From: Lucinisca nassula
Taxonomy: Eukaryota > Mollusca > Bivalvia > Lucinida > Lucinidae
Reading direction: 5' to 3'
Length of the DNA stretch: 64,000 nucleotides
Assembly: GCA_963580285.1 (NCBI GenBank)
Contig: OY757010.1
Location: 63,324,406 to 63,388,405, forward strand
Positions 1-8,939 of this stretch are shown here, piece after piece; positions within the stretch are counted from its first letter, which is position 1; each line of letters starts with the position of its first letter. A program made the position numbers and the translations under genes. The notes beneath the pieces are model-generated. The model saw only the letters and a program-made list of their open reading frames with translations. It had not been told where the DNA came from and made no database searches.

Positions 1-195
1 AAATACTTTTAAATTAATTTCAATAAGAACATGATACCTAATTATCCTTACTTATTGGATGGAAATCTGGATGGATCGGTGGATGGGGCCGTAAAACCAA
101 AAAAAAAAAAACATTTCTCTGTTTCGTCAATCATGGTGATGATGGGGGATAATCTTATATTTGTTAACAAATTTATTTATTAATTTATTTATTTT
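1..195. other. AT-rich flank, no gene
   Basis: No coding signal is seen. Bases 87-113 (GGGGCCGTAAAACC followed by an A run) resemble the 3' end of the tRNA-headed SINE called SINE-B here (full copies at 6,226 and 59,265), so a severely truncated copy is possible. Confidence 0.4.
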
Positions 196-503
196 TGGCC
201 TCGGTAGCTAAGTCGGATGCGCGTCTGACTGGTGATCAGTAGGACGCGGGTTCGATACCTACCGGTGTCGGCAACTTTATTTCGTGGAGATTGATTATGA
301 AATCTTTTCTACGGTCATTCTCACCCTTCTGCTGATTCAAGAACGGCAGTTGTCATTTTCTGACGAAAAAAAAATGTGCACTGTATTGGTTAACCGGTTA
401 CGTATAAGCCTGCCCAGGATAAGTGTGGATAGGTAAACTGGCCGGCTCGAAAATGAACTAAAATCGTGTTGACTGGGCCGTTAATCTCCAATACAAACAA
501 ACA
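196..503 (+). mobile_element. tRNA-derived SINE, family SINE-A
   Basis: The head is tRNA-like. An A box, TAGCTAAGTCGG, lies at 205-216 and a B box, GGTTCGATACC, at 249-259. These are internal RNA polymerase III promoter elements. The tRNA-unrelated body ends GGGCCGTTAATCTCC plus an ACAAACAAACAA tail. Diverged copies of the body occur in reverse near 10,645 and 46,140. It lies in (TTTA)-rich DNA, so the target duplication cannot be delimited. The cloverleaf is not intact enough to call a tRNA gene. Confidence 0.75.
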
Positions 504-505
504 AT

Positions 506-536
<31 letters not shown>

Positions 537-538
537 TT
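504..538. repeat. (TTTA)n microsatellite
   Basis: About eight TTTA units directly follow the SINE-A tail and probably grew from it or from the target site. Confidence 0.85.
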
Positions 539-633
539 AGGTAATTAACAGTGTTCAGGTTCGCTGAACTAGAACTATCCTCGTTAGTAAACCAATTAAC
601 ATAATGCATGCATGCATTTCAAAAACTGCATGA

Positions 634-695
634 AAAACGGTGCAGATCCGGTTCAGAAGGCAGAAGCAATCTGGTCAGGATCTACACTGTTTGCA
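634..695. repeat. GCAAACAGTG palindromic element (family P)
   Basis: The ends read AACGGTGCAGATCC and GGATCTACACTGTTTGC, which are inverted to each other, with a short AGAAGGCAGAAG centre. Other copies are at 47,302, 48,254, 61,786 and the window end. It is a short hairpin repeat. No coding capacity. Confidence 0.65.
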
Positions 696-877
696 AAGTT
701 AAGGATTGTTGTGTTCAGCGGGGAAAAGATTAATGAAATTCAGTTTAGTACACTATTTAGCAAAAAGATTTACAAGAACAATTAATTATTGTAAAGTGTG
801 AAGCTCAATAAACAACCAGGCGTTGCTAATCCCTTTTCCCCCAATAAAGTGACCGATCCTTGATGATAAACAGATCA

Positions 878-1370
878 TTGTTATCAATTTTCACACATTT
901 GATTGTCATTCTAGCTCGTATTAAAGACGGACTGCATACTTAATTTATTTATTTAATAGTCACATTTCTGACTATCAGCCACTGAAATTACTTGAATTAC
1001 TTGATACATGTATACTATATGTATATATTAGTGGCAAACAGTGTAGATATGGATGTGCACTGTGTGCAAAGTCTTCACTGTTCGTATTTTGTAGGAATTG
1101 CTCAGTATGTTTCCATTGTTATCAATTTTCACACATTTAGAAATTCCTATTTGATTGTTATTTCAGCTCATATTTAAAGACGGACAGAAACAAGTATACT
1201 GTATACTCGTAATTTATTTATTTATTTATGACTATCAGACCCTCAAATTACTTGGTGCATGTATATTGTATTCATTAAAAATTCGCAAACTGAATGACAG
1301 TGTAGATCCAGATCAGATGGATATGGATGTGCACTGAGTGCAAAGTCTTCATGGCCCTGTATATTTTTGA
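878..1370. repeat. Two-copy tandem duplication, period about 240 bp
   Basis: The phrase TTATCAATTTTCACACATTT recurs at about 879 and 1,119. It is followed both times by AAAGACGGAC, a TTTA-rich stretch, GACTATCAG and a degenerate family-P palindrome ending near GTGCACTG and TGCAAAGTCTTCA. The small ORFs here contain nothing recognisable. Confidence 0.6.
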
Positions 1371-1884
1371 AGAAAAGGCTCATTAACTATCAGTATCAAA
1401 TATTCACAATTAGAACAACCCGCTAAACCCCACTTTTCGTGATGCTGACTCAAGGTCAACGTCACGGTTGGAGGTGGCGGGGATTACCTGTCCTTAAGAG
1501 TGTAGTCCAAGTTAACCTGAAAATGTGGTGTATGCGTTGTTATATTTATTATAAACGTCTCATTGGTTATTTGTTTTTTATATTAAATAAAAATAGCCAT
1601 AAAATAATTTGATCTTATTTCCTAATAACTTAATAGAAGATTCCGAAAAAACAAAATTATATAACGAAAGGTTGATAAAAATTATATTTCTTACTTCTGC
1701 TCGAAAACATAGATCTTTGATACTGGTTCAATCGTTCTCAAGGAGGTGGTTCATCGCACATACCTGTTAACTTATATGAAAGGGATCTTCTAAGAAATGA
1801 CTAGTTTGCATAAACATAGATTATTATTAAACTAGTTGCGATTAAAGGATGTGACATACGCATTCTGATTCTGATCGGTCCTGC
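1371..1884. other. No feature seen
   Basis: AT-rich sequence. No repeat family of this window or coding signal was recognised. Confidence 0.4.
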
Positions 1885-2395
1885 AGATTGAGACGGTTCT
1901 AACCAGTACACACAACCTGTGTCTTGGAGCAGAAATAAGAATTACGAAAACATGCCTATACAAATGCATTGTAAACTTTACCGCCGAAAAAACGAACATT
2001 ATAAGAGGAAAAATTGTGATATTTCATTATTTCTGCTCAAATAAGTAAAATAAGGTTTACCCTTGTAAACCCCAATTTTACTATATAAAAGTGGGGCTCA
2101 AGGGGGTCAAAATTACACATTACGAAAACACGCCTATACAAATACATTGAAAACTTTACTGCCATAAAACGAAATTTTTAAGATGAAAACTTGTGAGGCG
2201 GTTCTAATGAGTACCCACAATCTATATACCCCAGTTTTACTTTATAAAATTATAAAGGCGTGTTTTCGTGATGAAGGCGTGTTTTCGTGATGTAAATAAT
2301 GTATGCTCCTATGAGCCCCAGTTTTCTCCATAGAAACTGGGGTTGAGCGGGGTCTTCATTACACTGGCTTGCTAACATGATGTTTTGTCTGTTAG
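1885..2395 (+). repeat. Cluster of four partial hairpin-core MITEs (Hp-A/Hp-B)
   Basis: In order: an Hp-B right half (about 1,885-1,935), an Hp-A copy lacking the central hairpin (about 1,937-2,115), an Hp-A copy keeping only half the hairpin (about 2,116-2,285), and an Hp-B right end (about 2,276-2,395). The shared terminal motif is CAT(C/T)ACGAAAACACGCC. GGCGTGTTTTCGTGATG occurs twice in a row near 2,258-2,293. Confidence 0.7.
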
Positions 2396-2645
2396 ATTTG
2401 ACGTTTAACGCCCCAATCAACACTATCTCGGTCATTTTGCCTCCAATTTTGTGGGAATTTTACCCGAAATTGAGATGAAATGACATCTCAAGCCCTGCAG
2501 CCCAATGAAACCAATAGGGTTTATAAGTATGAACGGCCAGACTCGCACTGCTTTTCCTGGCCAGGCTTAACACCTCTAAGCGGTTTACCAGTACTCATGT
2601 CACAGGCTGTCGGTTTCTTGAAGTCCCGAAGGGCGGGGCCGATTT
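2386..2645 (-). mobile_element. SINE-C copy, minus orientation
   Basis: It matches the 305 bp element at 4,636-4,940 in reverse, including GGGAATTTTACCCG, TGACATCTCAAGCCCTG and the GCCAGGCTTA and GGGCGGGG blocks. It is diverged and its ends are uncertain. SINE-C has no clear Pol III boxes, but other copies have target duplications. Confidence 0.65.
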
Positions 2646-2684
2646 TAACATGATATAAATGCCCATCCCCTAACAGATATCAAA

Positions 2685-2850
2685 AGTGGGGCCGAGGTGT
2701 CTTTGGGGCCGAGATGTCTAGGGGCCGAGGTTACAGTGGGGCCGAGGTGTCTAGGGCCGAGGTGACTAGGGCCGAGGTGTCTAGGGCCGACTTGGTTTTG
2801 GGCCGACCTGTCTAGGGGCCGACGTGGTAGTGGGGCCGAAGTGTCTGGAA
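2685..2850. repeat. Minisatellite, unit GGGGCCGAGGTGTCTA
   Basis: About ten tandem units of roughly 14-19 bp, all built on GGGCCGA plus GGTGTCTA variants (AGATGTCTA, GGTGACTA, CCTGTCTA, AGTGTCTGG). GC content is far above the flanks. No ORF. Confidence 0.85.
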
Positions 2851-3176
2851 ATCGATGGACCGACCCGTGTGACGTAATGTTCAGTAACCATTCATCGACC
2901 TGTATACACTGTAATCATTACATACACAAATGAATTAGTTACGTGATATCGACCTTTTAACGGAAAATTTCTTTTGGCGTTTTAGCAACGTTCGAAACTA
3001 CACAGAAAAATTATGCAATAACGGAACGTTAAACAGAAATACAGAATTAAAAGACAAAAAACATTTAACTATGGCAGGAAATTAAAACTTTGTTTTAAAT
3101 AGGTGTTATTTTTAAATGTAGACCCCTACGTCATTAATGCAAAGATTGCCATGCAGGGGTGTGCTTCTTTCTTAAA
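2851..3176. other. No feature seen
   Basis: Unique-looking AT-rich sequence between the minisatellite and the next MITE. Confidence 0.35.
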
Positions 3177-3462
3177 CATTACGACAACACAGCCGTGCGA
3201 TATAGTGCATATTAATTTCCTCATCTCCAAAATGGCTACTTTTCTGATGAAAAACCCTGATAATTTTTTCTTACAAATACTGCAAACATAGGTCGTGGGT
3301 GCTCGTTAGAACCGCCTCATTGAAGCGGTTCTAACGAGTACCCACAACCTATGTCTTGGAGCAGAAATAAGAAAATTAATGTATACCCCCTTAAACCCCA
3401 GTTTTCTCTATATAAAGTGAGGTTTCTTGGGGTCTTCATTTCACGGACTTGTTCATGTGATG
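3177..3462 (+). mobile_element. Hp-B hairpin-core MITE
   Basis: The left end is CATTACGACAACACA and the right end is TTTCACGGACTTGTTC then ATGTGATG. The centre carries the near-perfect palindrome built on GGGTGCTCGTTAGAACCGCC and its inverse (about 3,297-3,352). The left arm has the Hp-B block CTCCAAAATGGCTACTTTTC. The right arm has the TAAACCCCAGTTTTCTC block. Confidence 0.8.
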
Positions 3463-3570
3463 AAGTCGGACTGCTTCCTTTTGTCTATGATGTTCTAGTG
3501 CTGTTAAAAATACAATTTTGATATATGTCTCCTTATCATTTCAGTGTTTTATTTATCTGTTCAATCAGCG

Positions 3571-3872
3571 ACTGTGGCCACGTAAAATCGATTTAAGTCC
3601 CCCAGTGGAATTCGTTTCCGCTGACTGTTCCATGGCGGTTCCTCTGTTTGTTTTTGTTGTGGTTTGTCTTTGGTTGTTCGTGTCGCTTATATTATTTTAT
3701 TTTGGATGGCCTATTGGCCATTTTGTGGGAAAGTAACTGTCCTTTTGGCTTTCCGCTATTGATGTTCACAATATGGGCTGTTGTTTCATATTTGTGTTCC
3801 TTTCCCTTTGGTGTCTCTGATGGGAGCTGTTGGTTAATTGTATCGATGCATGGTCATTGTTTCCATTTCTAT
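3571..3872 (+). mobile_element. 5'-truncated Penelope-like (PLE) 3' tail
   Basis: It matches the sequence downstream of the RT ORF in the copy at 53,463-54,883: GGCCACGTAAAATCGATTTA, then a CCCCAGTGGAATTC block, GGCCATTTTGTGGGAAAGTA, CTTTCCCTTTGGTGTCT, and an end near TGTATCGAT...CATTTCTA. Short ORFs across this tail recur in every copy only because the nucleotide sequence is shared. About 16 such tails are present in this window. Confidence 0.8.
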
Positions 3873-3937
3873 TATTCATTAGAAAAGGGTACTAATTGAA
3901 AAGGCGATTGAAAAGCGCAGTTTTGCCAAAGGCTTTC

Positions 3938-4217
3938 ACCACACTTACAAGTCTTTGAAATGAACACCCCATAAACCCCACTTCATATAAAAGAAAACTG
4001 GAGTTTAGGAGGATATACATTCTTTTTTTCTTATTTCTGCTCCAAGACATAGGTTGTGGGTACTCATTAGAAACGCCTCAATGAGGCGGTTCTAAAGAGC
4101 ACCCACGACCAATGCTTGCAGAATAAATAAGAAAAATAGCAAGGATTTTCATCAGAAAAGTAGCTATTTTGGAGATGTGAAAAATGCACTATGTCGCACG
4201 GGTGTGCTATAATAATG
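3938..4217 (-). mobile_element. Hp-B MITE, minus orientation
   Basis: In reverse orientation: a TAAACCCCAC block, a central palindrome at about 4,042-4,115 (GTGGGTACTCATTAGAAACG and its inverse), CAGAAAAGTAGCTATTTTGG and the terminus CACGGGTGTGCTATAATAATG. It abuts the next Hp-A copy with no spacer. Confidence 0.8.
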
Positions 4218-4496
4218 CATCACGAATACACGCCTATATAATTTTCATTCCCCTAAATCCCACGTTTATATCGTAAAACTAGGTTTTACAGAGGTAAATT
4301 TATTCTTATTTCTGTTCAAAATATACATGTAGATTGTGGGTACTCGTTACAACTGCCTCGGTGAGGCGGTTCTAACGAGTTCCTACAATCTATGTGTTGA
4401 ATAGAAAAATAAAAACCATCTGTATGTTGAATCAAAATATTTTCATTTTTCAGTGGTAAAATTTTCAATATATTTGAATAGGCGTGTTTTTTAATG
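4218..4496 (-). mobile_element. Hp-A MITE, minus orientation
   Basis: The ends are CATCACGAATACACGCC and GGCGTGTTTTTTAATG. The central palindrome, on GATTGTGGGTACTCGTTAC, lies near 4,330-4,392. The arms are the accepted Hp-A pair: a GTAAAACTAGGTTTTACAG side and an AGTGGTAAAATTTTCAAT side. Confidence 0.8.
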
Positions 4497-4635
4497 GTTG
4501 TTTATAGACATGTAGAAGAGATTCTTAGGAAAGTGAACTTGATGCCCTACATGATGGCTTCTGGGTTTTAAGTTGCAAAACAATCTTATCCCTCACTGAA
4601 TAAAAACCTTGACCCCACTTTACGCAGCTGTATAT

Positions 4636-4940
4636 TAGCCCCCGCCCATCGAGGCTTGAAGAAATAGATGGGCTGCATGATGCTTCCACGCAGAGCTGAA
4701 ATCGACCCGCACACGAGTACTGGTAAACCGCCTAGAGGATCTAAGCCTGCCCAGGCAATGCGGTGGGAGTCGGCCCGTCCAAGCTTATAAACCCTATTGG
4801 TTTCATTGGGCGGCAGGGCTTGAGATGTCATTTCATCTCAATGTCGGGTAAAAGTCCCACAAAATTGGAAGCAACGTCTTCAAAATGACCTATACAGCGT
4901 TGACGGGGACGTTAAACATCAAATGAAACAAACAAACAAA
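4636..4940 (+). mobile_element. SINE-C, full-length copy with target duplication
   Basis: A 305 bp element runs from TAGCCCCCGCCCATCG to a (CAAA)n tail. It is flanked by the 15 bp direct repeat TACGCAGCTGTATAT (4,621-4,635 and 4,941-4,955), so it was retroposed. The 3' block TTGACGGGGACGTTAAAC is shared by all copies. No convincing A or B box is seen, so its promoter type is open. It can serve as the reference copy in this window. Confidence 0.85.
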
Positions 4941-5040
4941 TACGCAGCTGTATATAGAGAAATATTGGGCTTACAAGTACATACACTAACTGCTTTATTT
5001 TGGGGCAAAACACTTCTTCGTGTTAATAAGTCTGCGTAGT

Positions 5041-5289
5041 GAATAACTCTCAAAACCCACTTTATACAGAGAAATCTGGGGTTTTCGGGGTATATAATAT
5101 TTTATTTCTGCTCCAAGACATATGTTGTGGGTATTCGTTGAAACCGCATAACTGAGGCCATTCAAATGAGCACACACAACCCATGTTTGAAATATAAATA
5201 AGAAAACTGTCACTTTTTTTCATCAGAAAAGTAACAATTTTGGAGATAGGATTGAATGCACCATGTCTCACGGGTGTGTTATCGTAATG
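5041..5289 (-). mobile_element. Hp-B MITE, minus orientation
   Basis: It has an AAACCCACTTTATACAGAGA block, a diverged central palindrome near 5,120-5,182, the CATCAGAAAAGTAACAATTT arm and the end CACGGGTGTGTTATCGTAATG. The 5' limit is uncertain. Confidence 0.7.
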
Positions 5290-5524
5290 TGAATTTGTGG
5301 ATATTCGATAGGACTGGATCCATGATTGAAGTCGCAATCCGAACCGTGTTGTTAAATAAATAATCTATATGGCCCTCTCCTCCTTGGTACTGTCCGTGAT
5401 TGATCTTAAGACCCCTTTTGGATAGTCCAAGGCGTTCTCTTGCTAAAGAACACTGTCTGTATAAAAAAGTAACGGAGACAATATCCCAGTTAGCACGCAA
5501 AAGCGGGCCAAAGCCGAGCCGACA
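5290..5524. other. Unique spacer
   Basis: No repeat family recognised. The short ORFs on both strands overlap each other and have no recognisable motif. Confidence 0.35.
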
Positions 5525-5806
5525 CATCACGAAAACACACCTATATAATATTGACCCCCTTGAACTCGAGTTTTATATAGTAAAAACTGGGGTTTGCAGG
5601 TGTAAACCTTATTTTTCATATTTCTGCTCTAAATTATAGATTGTGGGTACTCGTTAGAACCGACTCGATTAGCTAGTTCTAATGAGTACCCACAATATAT
5701 ATTTTGAGCAGAAATAAGAAAAAATACCACATTTTTTCATCTTAAAAGTTTCGTTTTTTCGGTGGTAAAGTTTACAATGCATTTGCATAGGTGTGTTTTC
5801 GTAATG
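5525..5806 (-). mobile_element. Hp-A MITE, minus orientation, complete
   Basis: The ends CATCACGAAAACACACC and GGTGTGTTTTCGTAATG are inverted. The palindromic core around 5,635-5,700 has diverged in the loop (GACTCGATTAGCTAG). Both Hp-A arms are present. Confidence 0.85.
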
Positions 5807-5896
5807 AGCGCAACGTGTTATCGATGTCTGCCAAGCGTTTACCCGTCACTCTTTGCTGGCAAGGGCGTTTATGTCTTGATAGCGGAGTTTCGCTGT

Positions 5897-6160
5897 CATT
5901 ATGAAAACACGCCTATACAAATGCATTGTAAACTTTACCGCCGGAAATAAAAACGAAAATTTTCAGATGAAAATGTGTGATATATTTCTTATTCTGCTCA
6001 AAATATAGATTGGGGGTACTCGTTAGAACAGCCGCATCGAGGCGGTTCTAACGAGTACACGATATCTATATTTTAGAGGTTTATTCCTGTAAACCCCAGT
6101 TTTTCTATATAAAAGGGGGGTTCAAGGGCGTCCAAATTATATAGGTGTGTTTTCGTGATG
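5897..6160 (+). mobile_element. Hp-A MITE, plus orientation, complete
   Basis: CATTATGAAAACACGCC to GGTGTGTTTTCGTGATG. The core palindrome lies around 6,010-6,070. The CCGCCGGAAA arm comes first, then the TAAACCCCAGTTTTTC arm. Confidence 0.85.
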
Positions 6161-6225
6161 ATTCCAATATTTTGTCGGCTCAAATTGCATTTTATATGCA
6201 GCTCTGCCATTAAAAGAAAGGTTTA

Positions 6226-6459
6226 ACGGACCTCCGTGGCCTAATGGTTGAGAGCGCTGACTCTTGATCATTAGGTCTCTCACCGCTGTGGTTCGAGCCT
6301 CGCTCGGGTCACATGTGAGACGCCAAGTTCTGCAACGGAAGGTCAGGTGGTTTTTCTCCGGGTGCTCCGGTTTTCGCCCATCTCTGATTAACGATCGGCT
6401 CGATATGAGTGAAATAATCTTGAAAGGGCCGTAAAACCCAAACCAAAAAAAAAAAAAAA
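6226..6459 (+). mobile_element. tRNA-derived SINE, family SINE-B, full length
   Basis: The tRNA-like head has an A-box-like TGGCCTAATGGTTGAG and a B-box-like GGTTCGAGCC. The body contains GGAAGGTCAGGTGGTTTTTC and ATTAACGATCGGCTCGAT. The end GGGCCGTAAAACC is followed by about 19 A. The direct repeat AAAAGAAAGGTTTA (6,212-6,225 and 6,460-6,473) is a 14 bp target duplication. An ORF on the opposite strand across the SINE is not a gene. Confidence 0.9.
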
Positions 6460-6473
6460 AAAAGAAAGGTTTA

Positions 6474-6903
6474 CTTATAACACAAAATGGCCACATTGTC
6501 ATACTGACAACAGGTTTCTGACAAATACTAAATGCGATATTCAATTATTTCACACAAATCTCGTTAGAGGGAGTATAATGTGACAATCGCCTTACAATAA
6601 CTAAGCTCATTTAAAAGAAAAAAGAAAAAGCGACCTTCCGCTTTACACAGCATGTCATTCCTGTTTCCTAAGAAAATGGAGAATGCTCTATATTGCATAT
6701 AAAAGAGATGAATTCTTCGTAATGTACTTTGCAGCACACAAACTATATTTATCTGAAAGATGAACGTATTTGTATGCAACAACTATTCTTAATAAGTACC
6801 AGCGTTGCTATAGCGACCTTGGTCGCTAGTTTGACCGTTGCCATGACCATGACAACCTCTTACTGAGCTTGAAAGTACAATGTATTGGAATATAAGAATC
6901 TTA
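6474..6903. other. No gene seen
   Basis: Sequence without recognised family members. GTTGCTATAGCGACC at 6,804-6,818 is a short near-palindrome. Confidence 0.35.
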
Positions 6904-6905
6904 TA

Positions 6906-7028
6906 TGGGTGTGAGGGGTGGATGGTAAAATCCGTCCCGAGGGACACTGTCTGGCATCACGAGGCTTGCCGAGTGATGCCGGACAGTGATCCCGAGGGAC
7001 GGATTTTTCTATCCACCCCTCACACCCA
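6906..7028. mobile_element. Short foldback MITE with TA target duplication
   Basis: Nearly the whole 123 bp is an inverted repeat. TGGGTGTGAGGGGTGGAT runs inward through AAATCCGTCCC and CACTGTC(T/C)GGCATCAC, and is mirrored to ATCCACCCCTCACACCCA. TA flanks both ends (6,904-6,905 and 7,029-7,030), as expected for a Tc1/mariner-type or similar transposase in trans. Confidence 0.75.
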
Positions 7029-7472
7029 TAATGGATTCTTTTTCTTGCATACCTTCCATTTCTTAAAGCGGATTTTGAATGCTGCAGTCACTTCGGTTAC
7101 CAACGTCCGCCACATTGTGTTGACACTGCAGGAATGTTTAGTGACGTTGCTGTGACGCCAACCTTAACGACGGCGCATACGAGGTCGTAATCAACAAGTG
7201 CATTTATCAAACACGCGATTATATTCGATTTTGGGTCGGAACACGAGGGCCAGAACATAAATTTCTATCCCAGGGTAAAATCACGGATTTCCTTGTCTGG
7301 TGTGCAAGAATATTTACTCTCCAGCAAGCTTTCTAGATGAACAAAAAACAAATCTTTGAACATTTTATCTTTTTTTGTTAAACAATCGACTAAGCCATTG
7401 GATTTAGGGATATGATTGAGATTTGGCCTCACACTAAATCATGCTCATATCAGATTCAACCACAATGATTAA

Positions 7473-7752
7473 CATTACGAAAACACGCCTATACAAATGC
7501 ATTGTAAAATTAACCGCCGATAAAGCGAATATTTGAAGATAAAAAAGTGTGATATTTTTCTTATTTATACTTCAAACATAGGCTGTGGGTGCTCGTTAGA
7601 ACCGCCTCATTGATGCGGTTCTAACGAGTACCTACAACCTATGCATTGAAGCAGAAATAAGAAAAATAATGTGTACCCCCGTAAACCCCGGTTTTCTCTA
7701 TAAAAATTGGGGTTTAGGGGAGTCTTCATTTCACGGACTTGTTCACGTGATG
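7473..7752 (+). mobile_element. Chimeric Hp-A/Hp-B MITE
   Basis: The left half is Hp-A (CATTACGAAAACACGCC, then an ACCGCCGATAAAGCG arm). The right half is Hp-B (GTAAACCCCGGTTTTCTC, TTTCACGGACTTGTTCACG, TGATG). The switch lies in or next to the shared central palindrome at about 7,580-7,645. Confidence 0.8.
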
Positions 7753-7816
7753 CGCGTTACCATGACCATGACATCTTACTTGAAAGTTTAGTAAACTTCC
7801 TAACATTCTAAGTTAT

Positions 7817-7881
7817 GACCACCTTTGGGACTGTTTAAAAGTGGTCTTTAAGACCACTTTTGAACAGTCACAAATGTGGTC
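7817..7881. repeat. Imperfect hairpin
   Basis: GACCACCTTTGGGACTGTTT...AAAGTGGTC is inverted against GACCACTTTTGAACAGTC...TGTGGTC around a TTTAA centre. Arms are about 29 bp with a few mismatches. Confidence 0.6.
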
Positions 7882-8078
7882 TCTGATCAGAGGATCTTGT
7901 AGAAAAGAATAACTGTAGCTTACTAAATAGCTTTTTAAAGCAGAATTAGCCTTAATTTTAGGCCGTCTCACTGTACTAGAATATTTACTCTCAAAATCAA
8001 AATCAGAATCAGAATTGTTACTGATGACACGTCCACCAGGAACTTTGATATGGGGGGTTAGATCTCTAACTAAATCTC

Positions 8079-8207
8079 GGACCCCGCCCATCAGGGCTTG
8101 AAGAAATAGATGGGCTGCATGATGCACAAAATTGGAAGCAACGTCTCAAAAATGACCTTTACAGTGTTGACGGGGATGTTAAACCTCAAATCAAACAAAC
8201 AAAGCCC
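8079..8207 (+). mobile_element. SINE-C, internally deleted copy with target duplication
   Basis: The 5' part CCCGCCCATCAGGGCTTG joins directly to the 3' part CACAAAATTGGAAGCAACG, so about 175 bp of the middle is absent. The 9 bp direct repeat CTAAATCTC flanks it (8,070-8,078 and 8,208-8,216), which suggests it was already short when it inserted. Confidence 0.75.
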
Positions 8208-8216
8208 CTAAATCTC

Positions 8217-8939
8217 TCCAGCATTGTTAATTTGCTTACTAGATAAACATAACATCTTTGAAAAGTTGATCTTTTTGTTCAGCCATTCGACACAAGCCAT
8301 TAGATGTAGGGACAGGTTGAGATTTGGTATCACACTAGACAATGCTCATGTCTGATCTAACCACGTTGATGTAAAATGACTGATAATGCCACTGCTATTT
8401 TCATTTATACACTTTTGAAATGGTGTGACCCCGAGTAATATTTGCTAAGCACATCCGCCCCCACCCAACCCCCAAGTAAAAAAAAACGTGCGAAAATTAA
8501 GAAATTCAGAATGGCAAAAATATAGATACAGATAAACGGTGGGTTTTGAGTTGTTCCATCTTTATATACACTGTTTGCATAGGAACATCCATCTGTTACA
8601 AGGTTGAATGAGTTAACAAAGCTTGAATGTGCGATTACCCAATGTACAGCATAGGATGACCAATGGGAATACAATGCTCTCCACCCAATGGGATTTTTTT
8701 CCATTTGACCATCAAGTGCTGACCATCATTCCGCGACTTAGACATTTTAGACCAATTTGAAATTCGTTGGATATAATGTGAAAAATCAAGTTATGATCTT
8801 AATTCTACCGTTTACAAAGTCTCCCTAACAAACCCCCAACACACAGATAAGGTCCCATGTCCCCAATGTTCAACTAAGCTCCCGTGAAGATTTTCCAGTT
8901 TGTTTCGTCATCAGAAGATAAAAGCATTTTAAACCCCAT
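8217..8939. other. No gene seen
   Basis: Unique-looking sequence. The 99-codon minus-strand ORF at 8,405-8,704 has no recognisable motif and low-complexity stretches, so it is not called. Confidence 0.35.

Noticed and set aside
196..270. tRNA genes at 196, 6,226, 37,880 (minus), 50,426, 59,265 and 63,900 (minus)
   Set aside because: All are heads of longer repeated elements with A- or simple-repeat tails, several with target duplications. Cloverleaf pairing is incomplete, so they are SINEs.
3518..3899. Small ORFs of 60-110 codons recurring over PLE tails (3.5, 19.1, 32.6, 40.1, 54.7, 62.8 kb)
   Set aside because: They recur because the nucleotide repeat recurs. Frames differ between copies, are often on the opposite strand, and show no domain.
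6137..6544. 135-codon minus ORF
   Set aside because: It spans an Hp-A end, SINE-B in reverse and its poly(A), so it is a chance read-through.
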